In this document: positions 37,848-48,087 of the stretch, piece after piece | How the letters are laid out: the number at the start of each line of letters is the position of its first letter | How positions within the stretch are numbered: the first letter of the stretch is position 1 | Source: an uncultured Alcaligenaceae bacterium | Lineage (GTDB): Bacteria; Pseudomonadota; Gammaproteobacteria; Burkholderiales; Burkholderiaceae_B | Length of the DNA: 64,000 nucleotides | NCBI GenBank assembly: GCA_937995985.1 | Contig: CALKIR010000025.1 | Coordinates: 62,001-126,000 of the forward strand | Direction: 5' to 3' | Translations under genes and position numbers: made by a program | Notes under the pieces: generated by a model | Seen by the model: only the letters and a program-made list of their open reading frames with translations | What the model was told of the DNA's origin: nothing | The model's database searches: none

Positions 37848-38686
37848 AATTTTGAAGGGTCCTGAGTTGCTAACCAAACCTTGAGTGCATCATGAGCCGC
37901 AGCCACATCATGCATGCGTACCACAGCTGCCCCTCGGGCCACGGCTGCTAACATGCCCGCAATACTCCCTGCTAAACGCTCATCTACAGCACGTCCAGTC
38001 ACTGCTCCGATCATGCTTTTGCGTGATAACGCAATTAACCAAGGCAAGCCATCAATATCTAACTCTCTAAAATCGCGCAGCAAAGTGTAATTATGCTGCA
38101 CTGTCTTGCCAAACAACCCTAAACCCGGATCCAGCATCATGCGCTCATCTTGAACCCCGAGGGCACGCAATGCTTGTACCTGCTCAAATAAAAAAGCCCG
38201 CACTTCTGCTTTTAAATCGTGATAGACAGGGTTATTTTGCATGGTCCGAGGCTCGCCTTTCATGTGCATAATGCATAAGCCGCAACGGCTTTGCGCAACG
38301 GCTTCCCGTGCTGCTGCAGAGCGAAAGCCAGTAATATCATTAATAATATCGGCACCCGCATCCAACACCGCACGCATCACCTCGGGTTTAAGGGTATCAA
38401 TAGAAATAGGTACATCCAGATCTCTCAGTCCCTCAATCACAGGCAACAGGCGTTCAAGCTCAGTTTCTAGAGGAACTGGATCGGCTCCAGGACGGGTAGA
38501 CTCACCGCCAATATCTAAAATATCCGCCCCTTGGGCAACCAAATTACGGGCATGTGCAATAGCGCGATCAGCAGCTAAGTATTGATGCCCATCAGAAAAA
38601 GAATCAGGGGTAACGTTGACGATACCCATGAGCAACGGGCGCTCGAGTGATAACTCGAAGCGCCCGCAAAGCCAATAGTTATTCAT
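37844..38686 (-). CDS. folP: Dihydropteroate synthase
   Basis: FolP joins p-aminobenzoate to dihydropterin pyrophosphate in folate synthesis and is the sulfonamide target. The TIM barrel has [18 protein letters not shown] (about residue 20), [14 protein letters not shown] (about 58), [22 protein letters not shown] and the C-terminal VVRMHDVAA. At 280 residues it is normal. It lies 24 bp after ftsH and overlaps glmM by 4 bp, so the order is ftsH-folP-glmM in one likely operon. Confidence 0.97.
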   Translation of the reverse strand: MNNYWLCGRFELSLERPLLMGIVNVTPDSFSDGHQYLAADRAIAHARNLVAQGADILDIGGESTRPGADPVPLETELERLLPVIEGLRDLDVPISIDTLKPEVMRAVLDAGADIINDITGFRSAAAREAVAQSRCGLCIMHMKGEPRTMQNNPVYHDLKAEVRAFLFEQVQALRALGVQDERMMLDPGLGLFGKTVQHNYTLLRDFRELDIDGLPWLIALSRKSMIGAVTGRAVDERLAGSIAGMLAAVARGAAVVRMHDVAAAHDALKVWLATQDPSKL

Positions 38687-38710
38687 GCGTTGTACTACTC
38701 TCTAGCATAA

Positions 38711-40630
38711 TTACACAGGTGAGGCCGCAGGCTTGTCATCTGCGGATTTTCCATCATCTGATTTTACCCCATCTGCGGGAGGTGTTCTATCAGCTTGATT
38801 ATTGCCGCTATTATCAGAGTAGTCTTTAGGAGGACGAGGAGGACGGCCGGCCATAATATCATCGATCTGCTCTGCATCAATGGTCTCCCATTCAAGCAAG
38901 GCTTGAGCCATTGCCTCCATCTTATCGCGATTTTCTTCGATTAATTTTCGAGCCACATTATATTGCTCGTCAATAATACGACGAATCTCACGATCAACCT
39001 TTTGCATGGTGTCCTCAGAAAGAGTCGTGCTCTTGCCAATGCTGCGCCCTAGGAAGACCTCATCTTCGCTTTCAGCATAGACCATGGGCCCTAAGCTATC
39101 GGTCATTCCATAGCGGGTGACAATATCACGAGCTAATTGGGTTGCCCGCTCAAAGTCATTCGAAGCCCCTGTGGTCATCTGATTCATAAAGACCTCTTCG
39201 GCAATACGACCACCAAAGAGTACAGCGATCATATTGAGAAGGCGCTCTTTGTCCATGCTATAGCGGTCGGTTTCAGGTAATTGCATGGTGACCCCAAGAG
39301 CCCGACCCCGAGGAATAATAGTAACCTTGTGTACGGGATCTGTCTTAGGCAATAAGCGTGCTACTAATGCGTGACCCGCCTCATGATAGGCCGTATTACG
39401 ACGCTCTTCTTCGGGCATAATGAGCGAACGACGCTCAGCACCCATGATGATCTTGTCTTTGGCCTGCTCAAAGTCTTGCATATCCACCGTTCGACCATTA
39501 CGGCGCGCTGCAAATAATGCAGCCTCGTTGACTAAGTTAGCCAAATCAGCGCCAGAAAAACCAGGGGTTCCTCGAGCTAAGATATGGGCGTCTACATTAG
39601 GAGCCAAAGGCACTTTGCGCATATGAACGTGTAAAATTTGCTCACGTCCACGTATATCGGGCAAGCCCACTACCACCTGACGGTCAAAACGACCAGGACG
39701 CAATAAGGCTGGGTCGAGTACATCGGGACGGTTGGTCGCTGCAATGACCAGAACTCCTTGGCCGCTTTCAAATCCGTCCATCTCAACCAGTAGTTGATTC
39801 AGGGTCTGCTCCCGCTCATCGTTACCGCCTCCGAGGCCAGCCCCCCGCTGCCGTCCCACTGCATCGATCTCATCAATAAAGATAATGCATGGGGCGTGCT
39901 TTTTAGCCTGCTCGAACATATCACGTACACGAGCAGCCCCCACCCCGACAAACATCTCTACGAAGTCTGAACCGGAAATGGTGAAAAAAGGCACTTTAGC
40001 CTCACCAGCAATTGCGCGTGCTAACAAGGTTTTACCTGTCCCAGGAGGCCCAACCATGAGGGTTCCACGCGGGATACGTCCCCCTAATCGTTGGAAACGA
40101 GAGGGATCGCGCAAAAAGTCTACCAGCTCTTGAACATCTTCTTTGGCCTCATCGCAGCCCGCAACATCGGCAAAAGTAACATTGTTACTGTTTTCGTCGA
40201 TCATACGTGCGCGAGACTTACCAAAGCTAAAGGCCCCCCCTTTGCCCCCACCTTGCATCTGCCGCATAAAGAAAATCCACACCCCAATAAGCAATAGCAT
40301 GGGGAACCAGGAAATAAAAATACTGGTTAGAAAAGAGGGCTCTTCGCGGGCCTTTCCAGAAACTTGCACCCCTGATTTCACTAGCTCAGGGACCATCCAA
40401 AGATCACCGGGAGAGGTAATAGTATAAGGACGGCCTCCTTCTGGGGTAACGTGCAAGGTATCCCCTTGGATATCTACCTTGGTAATTTTACCCGCGCGGG
40501 CATCATCCATAAACTGTGTGTAGGTTACTGCATCGGTGGCCGCGGGACGCCCATCAAACTGTTTGAATACAGTAAAAAGCACCAACGCGATGACCATCCA
40601 AATAGCCACCTTTGAAAATGAGTTGTTCAA
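38711..40630 (-). CDS. ftsH: ATP-dependent zinc metalloprotease FtsH
   Basis: FtsH is the membrane-anchored AAA+ protease that degrades damaged membrane proteins and regulators such as LpxC. Two N-terminal helices flank a small periplasmic domain. The AAA module has Walker [14 protein letters not shown] (about residue 200), Walker [19 protein letters not shown] and the second region [20 protein letters not shown]. The protease zinc motif is HEAGH (about 421). The start is a TTG at 40630, with AGGAGG 6 nt upstream, giving [11 protein letters not shown]. The TTG two codons earlier directly abuts AGGAGG and cannot use it. Confidence 0.97.
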   Translation of the reverse strand: MNNSFSKVAIWMVIALVLFTVFKQFDGRPAATDAVTYTQFMDDARAGKITKVDIQGDTLHVTPEGGRPYTITSPGDLWMVPELVKSGVQVSGKAREEPSFLTSIFISWFPMLLLIGVWIFFMRQMQGGGKGGAFSFGKSRARMIDENSNNVTFADVAGCDEAKEDVQELVDFLRDPSRFQRLGGRIPRGTLMVGPPGTGKTLLARAIAGEAKVPFFTISGSDFVEMFVGVGAARVRDMFEQAKKHAPCIIFIDEIDAVGRQRGAGLGGGNDEREQTLNQLLVEMDGFESGQGVLVIAATNRPDVLDPALLRPGRFDRQVVVGLPDIRGREQILHVHMRKVPLAPNVDAHILARGTPGFSGADLANLVNEAALFAARRNGRTVDMQDFEQAKDKIIMGAERRSLIMPEEERRNTAYHEAGHALVARLLPKTDPVHKVTIIPRGRALGVTMQLPETDRYSMDKERLLNMIAVLFGGRIAEEVFMNQMTTGASNDFERATQLARDIVTRYGMTDSLGPMVYAESEDEVFLGRSIGKSTTLSEDTMQKVDREIRRIIDEQYNVARKLIEENRDKMEAMAQALLEWETIDAEQIDDIMAGRPPRPPKDYSDNSGNNQADRTPPADGVKSDDGKSADDKPAASPV

Positions 40631-40724
40631 CGCCAACCTCCTGCTAAGTCTAACTTGGCCAGTTTGAGCCTAAGTGCGTTATACAGCCATTCTACCTGAA
40701 AACCAGAGCGACGTTTTAAAACTT

Positions 40725-41360
40725 TTAGTTTCTTGGACTTTTCCCAATAAGAAAAGTCTCTGCCGAACTATCTCGTGAGGACTGTGGTTTACGCACTTGT
40801 ACCTGCTTAAATTGCTGCTTAAAGGCCTCAACAATTTGTGCATAACCGCGACCATGAAAAGTCTTAAGTATTAGAGCCCCATTAGGACGTAAATGTTCCC
40901 GTGCAAAATCTAAGGCCAGCTCACATAAATGCTCAATGCGCGCGGCATCGGCAACGGCAATACCTGATAAATTGGGGGCCATATCCGATAACACAAGATC
41001 AACTTTTTGCCCACCTAAAGTGCGCTCAAGTTGTTCCAGTACCTCTTGCTCACGAAAATCGCCTAAAATAAAATCTACTCCCTCAATGGGATCCATGGGC
41101 AGAATATCCAGGGCCACAATACGGCCATTGATACGCCCACTATCTTCCATGAGCCGTTCACGTGCAACCTGTGACCAGCTGCCTGGAGCAGCCCCTAAAT
41201 CAACAACAATGTTACCTTTATGCAACAAATTTTCTGCTGCCAGGATCTCAATTAATTTGAACGCAGCGCGTGCACGATAACCTTTTTGTTGCGCCATTTT
41301 CACATAAGGGTCATTGATGTGGCGCTGCATCCAAGCCCGAGAACTTTTTCGTCTACTCAT
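40725..41360 (-). CDS. rlmE: 23S rRNA (uridine2552-2'-O)-methyltransferase RlmE (FtsJ/RrmJ)
   Basis: RlmE methylates U2552 in the ribosomal A-loop during late 50S assembly. The SAM-binding motif is [15 protein letters not shown] (about residue 50). The K-D-K-E catalytic set is visible as the Lys in [12 protein letters not shown], the Asp in [11 protein letters not shown], the Lys in [11 protein letters not shown] and a C-terminal Glu (SAETFLIGK). The 211-residue length is standard. It precedes ftsH on the same strand (94 bp gap) and is divergent from yhbY, the same order as in E. coli. Confidence 0.97.
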   Translation of the reverse strand: MSRRKSSRAWMQRHINDPYVKMAQQKGYRARAAFKLIEILAAENLLHKGNIVVDLGAAPGSWSQVARERLMEDSGRINGRIVALDILPMDPIEGVDFILGDFREQEVLEQLERTLGGQKVDLVLSDMAPNLSGIAVADAARIEHLCELALDFAREHLRPNGALILKTFHGRGYAQIVEAFKQQFKQVQVRKPQSSRDSSAETFLIGKSPRN

Positions 41361-41384
41361 AATATCTTTATTTTATACTTTTTT

Positions 41385-41813
41385 ATGCCAAAACTCTCTA
41401 TTCCTATCTCTGAACGCAATGAATATCGAGCCCGTGCACACCACTTAAAGCCTGTGGTGCTCATCGGAGACCAAGGGGTCACAGATGCGGTGCTAAAAGA
41501 AATTGATACGCATTTACACGCCCATCAACTTATCAAAATTAAGGTGCATCATGATGAGCGCAGTATCAGGCAGGCTTGCTTAAAGCAAATTTGTACCACT
41601 CTCGAGGCGGAGCCCATCCATCACCTCGGTAAAACCCTGATTATTTATAAGCGCAACCCGCTCAAACCGGCTCTGTTAGGCAGCGCTCCTGATAAAGAAT
41701 TACATAATCCTTTGCGACGCGGGCGTAATGAGCCCTATACCCCAAAAAAATATGCCGCCCAAGGACTGAAAAAAACCAAATCCGGACGGCTACAAAGAAA
41801 AAAACGAAAATAA
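41385..41813 (+). CDS. yhbY: YhbY-type CRM-domain RNA-binding protein
   Basis: This is a small ribosome-assembly factor that binds pre-50S particles. The CRM domain spans about residues 5-95 (RARAHHLKPVVLIGDQGVTD, with the GDQG loop, then LIKIKVHHDER). The 142-residue form has a longer, very basic tail than E. coli YhbY (97), ending in KKTKSGRLQRKKRK and probably binding RNA. The frame is open 33 codons upstream, overlapping the rlmE start, but the ATG at 41385 is chosen because MPKLSIPISERNEYRARA is the family N-terminus. Only 24 bp separate it from divergent rlmE. Confidence 0.9.
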   Translation: MPKLSIPISERNEYRARAHHLKPVVLIGDQGVTDAVLKEIDTHLHAHQLIKIKVHHDERSIRQACLKQICTTLEAEPIHHLGKTLIIYKRNPLKPALLGSAPDKELHNPLRRGRNEPYTPKKYAAQGLKKTKSGRLQRKKRK

Positions 41814-41838
41814 GCTATCCCAATTAGCCTATAACAGC

Positions 41839-42315
41839 CTAACGATAGCTCACCTCAATAATTTCAAACTCTCGGACCCCTCCGGGGGTTTGCACCTCGG
41901 TCACATCCCCTTCACTTTTACCAATCAGAGCTCGGGCAACCGGGCTCATTACTGATATTTTTCCCGCTTTGATATCCGACTCAACATCTCCAACGATTTG
42001 ATACGTCACCTCCTCATCACTTTCTAAATCTAATAAAGTGACTGTGGCGCCAAATACAATGCGATCTCCCGCGTCTAACTCGGCAGGATCAATAATTTGC
42101 GCATTGGATAAGGTACCCTCAAGCTCGCGAATCTTGCCCTCTACAAAGGCTTGACGCTCTCGAGCGGCATCATACTCTGCATTTTCAGAAAGATCACCTT
42201 GGGCCCGTGCCTCGGCAATCGCATTAATCACTTGTGGGCGCTCTACTGTTTTCAAGCGCTCTAATTCTGCTTCAAGGCGCTTTGCACCATGCACGGTGAT
42301 AGGAATAGAAGACAT
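41839..42315 (-). CDS. greA: Transcription elongation factor GreA
   Basis: GreA inserts into the secondary channel of RNA polymerase and stimulates cleavage of backtracked RNA. The 158-residue protein has the N-terminal coiled coil (about residues 10-75, with the acidic tip residues in GDLSENAEYDAARERQ). A C-terminal FKBP-like domain (80-155) has SPVARALIGKSEGDV. Its leader carries strong hairpins and a terminator-like element 20 bp before the start codon (see 42336-42481). Confidence 0.97.
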   Translation of the reverse strand: MSSIPITVHGAKRLEAELERLKTVERPQVINAIAEARAQGDLSENAEYDAARERQAFVEGKIRELEGTLSNAQIIDPAELDAGDRIVFGATVTLLDLESDEEVTYQIVGDVESDIKAGKISVMSPVARALIGKSEGDVTEVQTPGGVREFEIIEVSYR

Positions 42316-42335
42316 AGCGAACCTAACTAAACAAG

Positions 42336-42366
42336 TAAAAGCGCTCCTAAACTATTCAGGAGCGCT
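42336..42366 (-). terminator. Terminator-like hairpin in the greA leader
   Basis: On the minus strand AGCGCTCCT and AGGAGCGCT form a perfect 9-bp stem with a 9-nt loop, followed by TTTT. It ends about 20 bp before the greA ATG, so it is positioned to stop transcription before the gene. Confidence 0.65.
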
Positions 42367-42481
42367 GAATTAATAAAACCCTTTGCTGCATACCGCAGCA
42401 AGTAGATGAAATTTTGGCTAAAACAGGAAAAGTCTAGGGCAGACCCCTCATAGCAGGGGCGCAAGTGAACGACCTTTTATA
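42336..42481 (-). ncRNA. Candidate small RNA / attenuated greA leader
   Basis: Reading the minus strand from the extended -10 box at 42496-42488, about 145 nt of RNA would form three hairpins. They are CCCCT/AGGGG around GCTATG, TTGCTGC/GCAGCAA around GGTAT (42379-42402), and the 9-bp terminator-like stem with TTTT. No reading frame of note lies inside. E. coli greA also has a prematurely terminated leader, GraL; I see no sequence identity and infer only an analogous arrangement. It could equally be an independent small RNA gene or read-through structure after uraA. Confidence 0.45.
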
Positions 42482-42487
42482 TCTCTA

Positions 42488-42496
42488 ATTCTAGCA
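42488..42496 (-). promoter_or_regulatory. Extended -10 promoter for the greA leader
   Basis: TGCTAGAAT on the minus strand fits the TGnTATAAT extended -10 pattern with one mismatch. It lies about 50 bp downstream of the uraA stop and about 170 bp upstream of greA. No clear -35 box is present, as is usual for this promoter class. Confidence 0.45.
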
Positions 42497-42547
42497 TAGC
42501 CACCCATAAAGCGCGTACTGCCAATTTTATTCATAATGAAAAAAACC

Positions 42548-43864
42548 TTATTTTTCGGAGCGTAAAGACAACAATGCGTGCAAAATTATGGCTCCAAAAG
42601 TAGCTGTACCAATGCCATCTAAACGCAGAAAACCAATTTCAAGACTAAAATTGCCCGCACCCAAAATTAAAGTTACTGCAGCCACCAATAGGTTTTTACT
42701 GCGACTAAAATCCACTTGGTTCACAACCCAAATGCGCGCCCCAGCAACAGTAATCAGACCAAAGACAACAATGGACATGCCTCCTAAAACCGGCCCTGGA
42801 ATCATACGAATTATTTCACCAAACTTTGGTGAAAAACCTAAAAAAATGGCCATGCAGGCAGCCATGACAAATAATAAAGAGGAATAGATGCGTGTGGCTG
42901 CCATCACCCCAATATTCTCGGCATAAGTGGTCACTCCCGTCCCGCCCAATGACGCAGACACCATAGTAGCCACCCCATCGCCCATAAAAGCCGGGCCTAA
43001 ATGTTTATCTAAATTTCGCCCAGTCATAGCACCTACCGCTTTAATATGGCCTAAGTTTTCAGCTACTAAAATAATTGCCACAGGCACAATCACAGACATG
43101 GCCTCTGGGGCAAACACTGGAGATGAAATACTTGGCACCCCAAACCAAGGGGCTGCGACCACCTTAGATATATCCAAAGGCGTACCCAAACCCAAACCAT
43201 TGGTAAACAAAGCATATAACAAGCAGGAAATCACCAAGCCAGCCAAAATTAATAAACGCTGCATGACCCCACGGCTATACATGGCCACAGCCCCCACACA
43301 TAATACGGTCATCAAAGCCATCAACGCCTCAAAGGTGCTGCCTCCCATAGCCCCTTGAGCAGCAATAGGCGCTAAATTCAGACCAATAACTGCCACTATA
43401 GCGCCCGTAACCACAGGAGGCATGAGACGGTTAATAACCGCGGCAGCGCGCCCTGTTTTTCTATCTGCTAGCCAGACAAAAAAACCAATGAGGGTATAGA
43501 CTAGACCACATACAATAATGGCTCCTAATGCCACCCCAATATTGGGATTTGGCCCACTGCCCGCATAACCAGTTACCGCAATTACCCCACCAATAAAGGC
43601 AAAACTAGAACCTAAATAGCTCGGCACCCGACCTCGAACAAAAAGGAAAAAAATGAGCGTTCCCAAGCCAGACATTAAAATGGCTAAATTAGGATCAAAC
43701 CCCATTAAAAGCGGCGCGAGTATGGTGGAACCAAACATCGCCACCACATGCTGCGCCGACATAGCAATGCTTTGTGGCAAAGGCAAATACTCTTCAGGCA
43801 AGACAACAGTATCAGCTGAGGTGCCAGAAACTCGCCGCCAACGCGGAAAAAATGACTGTGACAT
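42548..43864 (-). CDS. uraA: Uracil-xanthine permease family transporter (UraA)
   Basis: This is a nucleobase/cation symporter-2 family member with about 14 membrane segments in 438 residues. Family motifs are AMSAQHVVAMFGSTILAP (about residue 35), GSSFAFIGGVIAV and VAENLGHIKAVGAMTGR (signature with substrate-binding Glu). GTGVTTYAENIGVMAATRIYS and GPVLGGMSIVVFGL follow. It resembles uracil carriers more than xanthine/urate carriers. The start is ATG 43864 rather than the TTG three codons earlier. carAB for pyrimidine synthesis lies at 44.8-49.2 kb on the same strand. Confidence 0.93.
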   Translation of the reverse strand: MSQSFFPRWRRVSGTSADTVVLPEEYLPLPQSIAMSAQHVVAMFGSTILAPLLMGFDPNLAILMSGLGTLIFFLFVRGRVPSYLGSSFAFIGGVIAVTGYAGSGPNPNIGVALGAIIVCGLVYTLIGFFVWLADRKTGRAAAVINRLMPPVVTGAIVAVIGLNLAPIAAQGAMGGSTFEALMALMTVLCVGAVAMYSRGVMQRLLILAGLVISCLLYALFTNGLGLGTPLDISKVVAAPWFGVPSISSPVFAPEAMSVIVPVAIILVAENLGHIKAVGAMTGRNLDKHLGPAFMGDGVATMVSASLGGTGVTTYAENIGVMAATRIYSSLLFVMAACMAIFLGFSPKFGEIIRMIPGPVLGGMSIVVFGLITVAGARIWVVNQVDFSRSKNLLVAAVTLILGAGNFSLEIGFLRLDGIGTATFGAIILHALLSLRSEK

Positions 43865-44053
43865 AGTGAACAACCTATTAGAAGAACATCAACCCAAGAA
43901 TGCTTGAATGATGCGTGGCTTAAGCTAATATGAAAAGCGGCCATCATACAACACAAAACGCCCCACAGTTTAACCGTTTCATTGCAATGAAACCATGTTC
44001 ATGGGAGCCTATTTGGCAATAGTTTTACTACTCTCTTACTTCATTCACTATCA

Positions 44054-44716
44054 ATGACTAAAAAAACTGAATTCTGGATTATTCGCCACGGCGAAACCGC
44101 ATGGAATGCTCAACAACGCTTGCAAGGCTGGGTTAATATTCCCCTCAATGAACGAGGGCGTGAGCAAGCACTTAATTTACAGCGCTATTTGCAGCATAGG
44201 CAGCTGTGCTCATTATTTGACATAGTTATTAGCAGCGATTTAGATCGGGCGCTAGAAACAGCTACCATCGCCCTGCAACACACCTCTCTCACCGTTCAGC
44301 AAGACAAACGTCTCCGTGAACGTAATTATGGCATCTACGAGGGCAAGCATTGGCGAGATTTGATGCGTCCAGTAGCTCCCCAGCAAGCCACCGATGCTAC
44401 TCACACCGCTCCTAATTTGCGGGATCCAAGACAGGATGTCCCTCAGGGTGAAAGCCTCTTACAATTTCAGCAACGCATCGTAGCCGCCATCAACAGCCTG
44501 GCCAATGATTATCCTGGGAAACACATTGCTCTGTTTGCTCATGGGGGGGTTATTGATATTGTTTGGCGCCAAACACATGGACTTGACCTTTTTGCGCAAC
44601 GTCCCCGCCCCATCCAAAATACCAGCATCAATCATTTCCAGGTAGATAGACTCAACCAGCAATGGTCCCCTATTGAATGGGAAATCACCGAACACCTATC
44701 CGCAGCATCTTCATAA
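44054..44716 (+). CDS. Histidine phosphatase (phosphoglycerate-mutase-like) family protein
   Basis: The 220-residue protein has the catalytic phosphohistidine motif IIRHGETAWN (about residue 9), ISSDLDRALETA and LRERNYGIYEGK. The second catalytic histidine is in LFAHGGVIDIVWR (about residue 162). Such proteins act as phosphatases on sugar phosphates, nucleotides or cobalamin precursors. The substrate is not predictable here, and the similarity to true cofactor-dependent mutases is only partial. It stands alone, divergent from uraA and convergent with carB. Confidence 0.88.
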   Translation: MTKKTEFWIIRHGETAWNAQQRLQGWVNIPLNERGREQALNLQRYLQHRQLCSLFDIVISSDLDRALETATIALQHTSLTVQQDKRLRERNYGIYEGKHWRDLMRPVAPQQATDATHTAPNLRDPRQDVPQGESLLQFQQRIVAAINSLANDYPGKHIALFAHGGVIDIVWRQTHGLDLFAQRPRPIQNTSINHFQVDRLNQQWSPIEWEITEHLSAASS

Positions 44717-44769
44717 CTTTCAGCCTGTCCCCCATGATGCGGGCCGATCACCCGACAACGACAAAACAA

Positions 44770-44804
44770 ACGCCCCCCAAAAGCAATGCTCTCGTGGGGG
44801 GCGT
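44770..44804. terminator. Hairpin between convergent histidine phosphatase and carB genes
   Basis: ACGCCCCCC (44770-44778) and GGGGGGCGT (44796-44804) form a 9-bp GC-rich stem with a 17-nt loop. On the minus strand a T-rich stretch (TTTGTTTTG) follows, so it probably ends the carAB message. Confidence 0.6.
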
Positions 44805-44834
44805 ATTAAACGGCCTAATTTACCGCGTGACTAT

Positions 44835-47800
44835 TTAAGCAGCGGTGTACATATCTTGCAAAGAATAAACACTTAACCCGTCTCCATGACGTAAATAGTG
44901 CAAGCCCTGTACAGCAGCCAATGCTCCGGCAATGGTTGTGTAATAGGCTAAATTCTCTGCTAAGGCATGCGTGCGAATAGTGCGCGAATCTGCAATTGCA
45001 TTGCGCCGTTCTTCTACCGTATTGATCACAATTACGATTTCTCTATTCTTAATCATGTCTACAATATGCGGACGTCCTTCAGTCACTTTATTGACCTTTT
45101 GTACAGGTAATCCAGCCTCTGCAATCGCTGCAGCAGTCCCGCGAGTGGCGACCAGGTCAAAACCCAGCTCGACCAATGCTTTAGCAACCTGTACAGCCCG
45201 AGGTTTATCCGCATCACGCACACTTAAAAAAGCCTTGCCAGACTCGGGTAACTCAACTCCAGCCCCGATTTGAGACTTAACAAAAGCCTCTGCAAAGCTG
45301 CGCCCAACCCCCATCACCTCACCGGTAGACTTCATCTCAGGCCCTAAGATAGTATCTACGCCAGGGAATTTCACAAAGGGAAATACCGCCTCTTTGACTG
45401 AGAAGAAGCCAGGCCGTGCCATACTATTAAGATTAAGCGCACTCATTGGCTTACCTGCCATGACCTGTGCAGCCAATTTGGCTAACTGCAATCCTGTTGC
45501 CTTAGACACAAAGGGCACTGTACGCGATGCACGCGGATTGACTTCTAATACAAAAACCTCACCGTCCTGAATGGCAAACTGCACATTCATAAGCCCTTTT
45601 ACATTGAGAGCTTTGGCCATTAAGGTTGTCTGACGCTGTATTTCCTCTACAACCTGCGCGGATAAGGAATAGGGAGGCAAAGAACATGCTGAATCACCAG
45701 AGTGCACCCCAGCTTGCTCAATATGCTCCATGACTCCACCTATATACACCTCTTCGCCATTCGAGATGCAGTCTACATCTACCTCAATAGCATTATTTAA
45801 GAAATGGTCTAGGAGCACGGGAGAGTCATTACTTACTTTAACTGCCTCACGCATATAACGCTCTAGCTCTGCCTGCTCATGGACTATCTCCATCGCTCGG
45901 CCACCCAGTACATAACTAGGCCGTACGACAATGGGATAACCAATTTCTGCAGCAAGGGCCAAAGCCTCCGCTTCTGTACGCGCGGTACGGTTAGGAGGTT
46001 GACGCAAGCCCAATTTGTTCAGCAGCTTTTGGAAGCGCTCACGGTCTTCCGCAATATCGATGGACTCAGGACTGGTACCAATAATGGGAACCCCATTTGC
46101 CTCTAGTTCGCGTGCAAGCTTAAGAGGAGTTTGCCCTCCATATTGCACAATCATTCCTACGGGCTTTTCTATAGCCACAATTTCGAGCACATCCTCTAAG
46201 GTGAGCGGCTCAAAATACAGGCGGTCTGAGGTATCGTAATCAGTAGAAACAGTCTCAGGGTTACAATTTACCATGATGGTTTCATAACCATCCTCTTTGA
46301 GTGCCAAGGCTGCATGAACACAGCAATAATCAAACTCAATCCCTTGGCCAATGCGGTTCGGCCCACCGCCCAAGACAATAATCTTTTTATTATCGGTGGG
46401 CTGAGCCTCACATTCTTGCTCATAGGTAGAATACAAATATGCCGTATCGGTGCCAAATTCCGCCGCACACGTATCAACGCGCTTATAGACAGGGCGAATA
46501 CCAAACTTGTGACGGCGTCTGCGAACCTCAGATTCTACAGTATCAAGTAAAAAAGCCAGGCGTCGATCAGAGAAGCCCCGACGCTTTAACTCTAAAAGAG
46601 TTTGAGCATCTAATTCGGCCAAGGTGCGCTGCTCTAATGCCAGCTCAATATCAACAATTTCTTTGATCTGAGCTAAAAACCATGGGTCAATGCGGGTAAT
46701 CTCATGCACCTGCTCCAAGGAGAAACCCTGAGCAAAGGCATCCCCAACGTACCAAATACGCTCTGGTCCCGGCTCGGCAAGCTCAACCTGCAGCACCTCC
46801 TTGTCGGTGGTCATTTGATTTAACCCATCAACCCCTACCTCTAAGCCGCGCAAGGCCTTTTGGAACGATTCTTGGAAAGTCCGCCCAATAGCCATCACCT
46901 CACCTACGGACTTCATCTGAGTGGTCAAACGTGAGTCAGCCTGAGGGAATTTTTCAAAGGCAAACCGAGGGATTTTCGTCACCACATAATCAATACTTGG
47001 CTCAAAAGCCGCAGGGGTGCGTCCCCCAGTAATTTCATTATCGAGCTCGTCTAAGGTATAACCCACCGCTAATAAAGCAGCTATCTTGGCAATAGGAAAG
47101 CCCGTAGCTTTGGAGGCTAAGGCCGATGAACGAGAAACACGCGGGTTCATCTCAATGACAATCATACGGCCATTGTCAGGGTTCACTGCAAACTGTACAT
47201 TAGCCCCACCAGTCTCAACGCCAATCTCGCGCAATACCGCAAGCGAGGCCTGACGCATTAATTGATATTCCCTATCCGTCAAGGTTTGGGCGGGTGCAAC
47301 AGTGATTGAATCCCCGGTATGAACCCCCATAGGATCGAGGTTTTCAATGGAGCACACAATAATGCAATTATCCGCACTATCACGCACCACCTCCATCTCG
47401 AACTCTTTCCACCCTAACAACGACTCTTCGATCAAAAGCTCGCTTGTGGGCGATGCCTCGAGTCCACGGCGACAAATGTCCTCAAACTCTTCGTAGTTAT
47501 ACGCGATTCCTCCCCCTGTTCCGCCTAAAGTGAAACTGGGACGAATAACGACTGGAAAGCCTGCTGTGCCTGCCTCACGAGCAATTGTCTTTTGTACCTC
47601 CCAGGCTTCTTCCATGCTATGGGCAATGCCAGACTTTGCCGATTCCAGACCGATTTTGGTCATGGCATCTTTGAATTTAAGCCGATCTTCTGCTTTATCA
47701 ATAGCATCTGCATTGGCGCCAATCATTTCAACGCCATATTTTTCCAAGACGCCCTCACGATCCAAGTCTAAGGCGCAGTTAAGCGCCGTTTGCCCACCCA

Positions 47801-48068
47801 TAGTCGGCAACAATGCGTCTGGACGCTCACGCTCTATAATTTTAGCAACGGCCTGCCAAGTAATAGGCTCCACATAGGTGACATCAGCCGTATCGGGATC
47901 GGTCATGATGGTGGCAGGATTACTATTTACTAAAATAGTGCGGTAGCCTGCCTTTTTCAGGGCTTTACAAGCCTGCGCCCCCGAATAATCAAACTCACAT
48001 GCCTGCCCAATCACAATGGGCCCGGCTCCTATAATTAAAATGCTTTTAATATCTGTACGCTTTGGCAT
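44835..48068 (-). CDS. carB: Carbamoyl-phosphate synthase large subunit
   Basis: CarB makes carbamoyl phosphate from bicarbonate, two ATP and ammonia delivered by CarA, for pyrimidine and arginine synthesis. The 1077-residue protein has two homologous ATP-grasp halves: [19 protein letters not shown] opens the first and [20 protein letters not shown] (about residue 557) the second. [20 protein letters not shown] and [17 protein letters not shown] are the paired metal/ATP loops. A C-terminal MGS-like allosteric domain covers about 940-1077. It is full length and lies 19 bp downstream of carA. Confidence 0.98.
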   Translation of the reverse strand: MPKRTDIKSILIIGAGPIVIGQACEFDYSGAQACKALKKAGYRTILVNSNPATIMTDPDTADVTYVEPITWQAVAKIIERERPDALLPTMGGQTALNCALDLDREGVLEKYGVEMIGANADAIDKAEDRLKFKDAMTKIGLESAKSGIAHSMEEAWEVQKTIAREAGTAGFPVVIRPSFTLGGTGGGIAYNYEEFEDICRRGLEASPTSELLIEESLLGWKEFEMEVVRDSADNCIIVCSIENLDPMGVHTGDSITVAPAQTLTDREYQLMRQASLAVLREIGVETGGANVQFAVNPDNGRMIVIEMNPRVSRSSALASKATGFPIAKIAALLAVGYTLDELDNEITGGRTPAAFEPSIDYVVTKIPRFAFEKFPQADSRLTTQMKSVGEVMAIGRTFQESFQKALRGLEVGVDGLNQMTTDKEVLQVELAEPGPERIWYVGDAFAQGFSLEQVHEITRIDPWFLAQIKEIVDIELALEQRTLAELDAQTLLELKRRGFSDRRLAFLLDTVESEVRRRRHKFGIRPVYKRVDTCAAEFGTDTAYLYSTYEQECEAQPTDNKKIIVLGGGPNRIGQGIEFDYCCVHAALALKEDGYETIMVNCNPETVSTDYDTSDRLYFEPLTLEDVLEIVAIEKPVGMIVQYGGQTPLKLARELEANGVPIIGTSPESIDIAEDRERFQKLLNKLGLRQPPNRTARTEAEALALAAEIGYPIVVRPSYVLGGRAMEIVHEQAELERYMREAVKVSNDSPVLLDHFLNNAIEVDVDCISNGEEVYIGGVMEHIEQAGVHSGDSACSLPPYSLSAQVVEEIQRQTTLMAKALNVKGLMNVQFAIQDGEVFVLEVNPRASRTVPFVSKATGLQLAKLAAQVMAGKPMSALNLNSMARPGFFSVKEAVFPFVKFPGVDTILGPEMKSTGEVMGVGRSFAEAFVKSQIGAGVELPESGKAFLSVRDADKPRAVQVAKALVELGFDLVATRGTAAAIAEAGLPVQKVNKVTEGRPHIVDMIKNREIVIVINTVEERRNAIADSRTIRTHALAENLAYYTTIAGALAAVQGLHYLRHGDGLSVYSLQDMYTAA

Positions 48069-48087
48069 AATGCTGTTGACCTTTGGC

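Noticed and set aside
41813..41850. AGCTATC/GATAGCT inverted repeat between yhbY and greA as a terminator
   Set aside because: The 7-bp stem has a 24-nt loop, no T-run, and overlaps the greA stop codon, so it does not meet terminator criteria.
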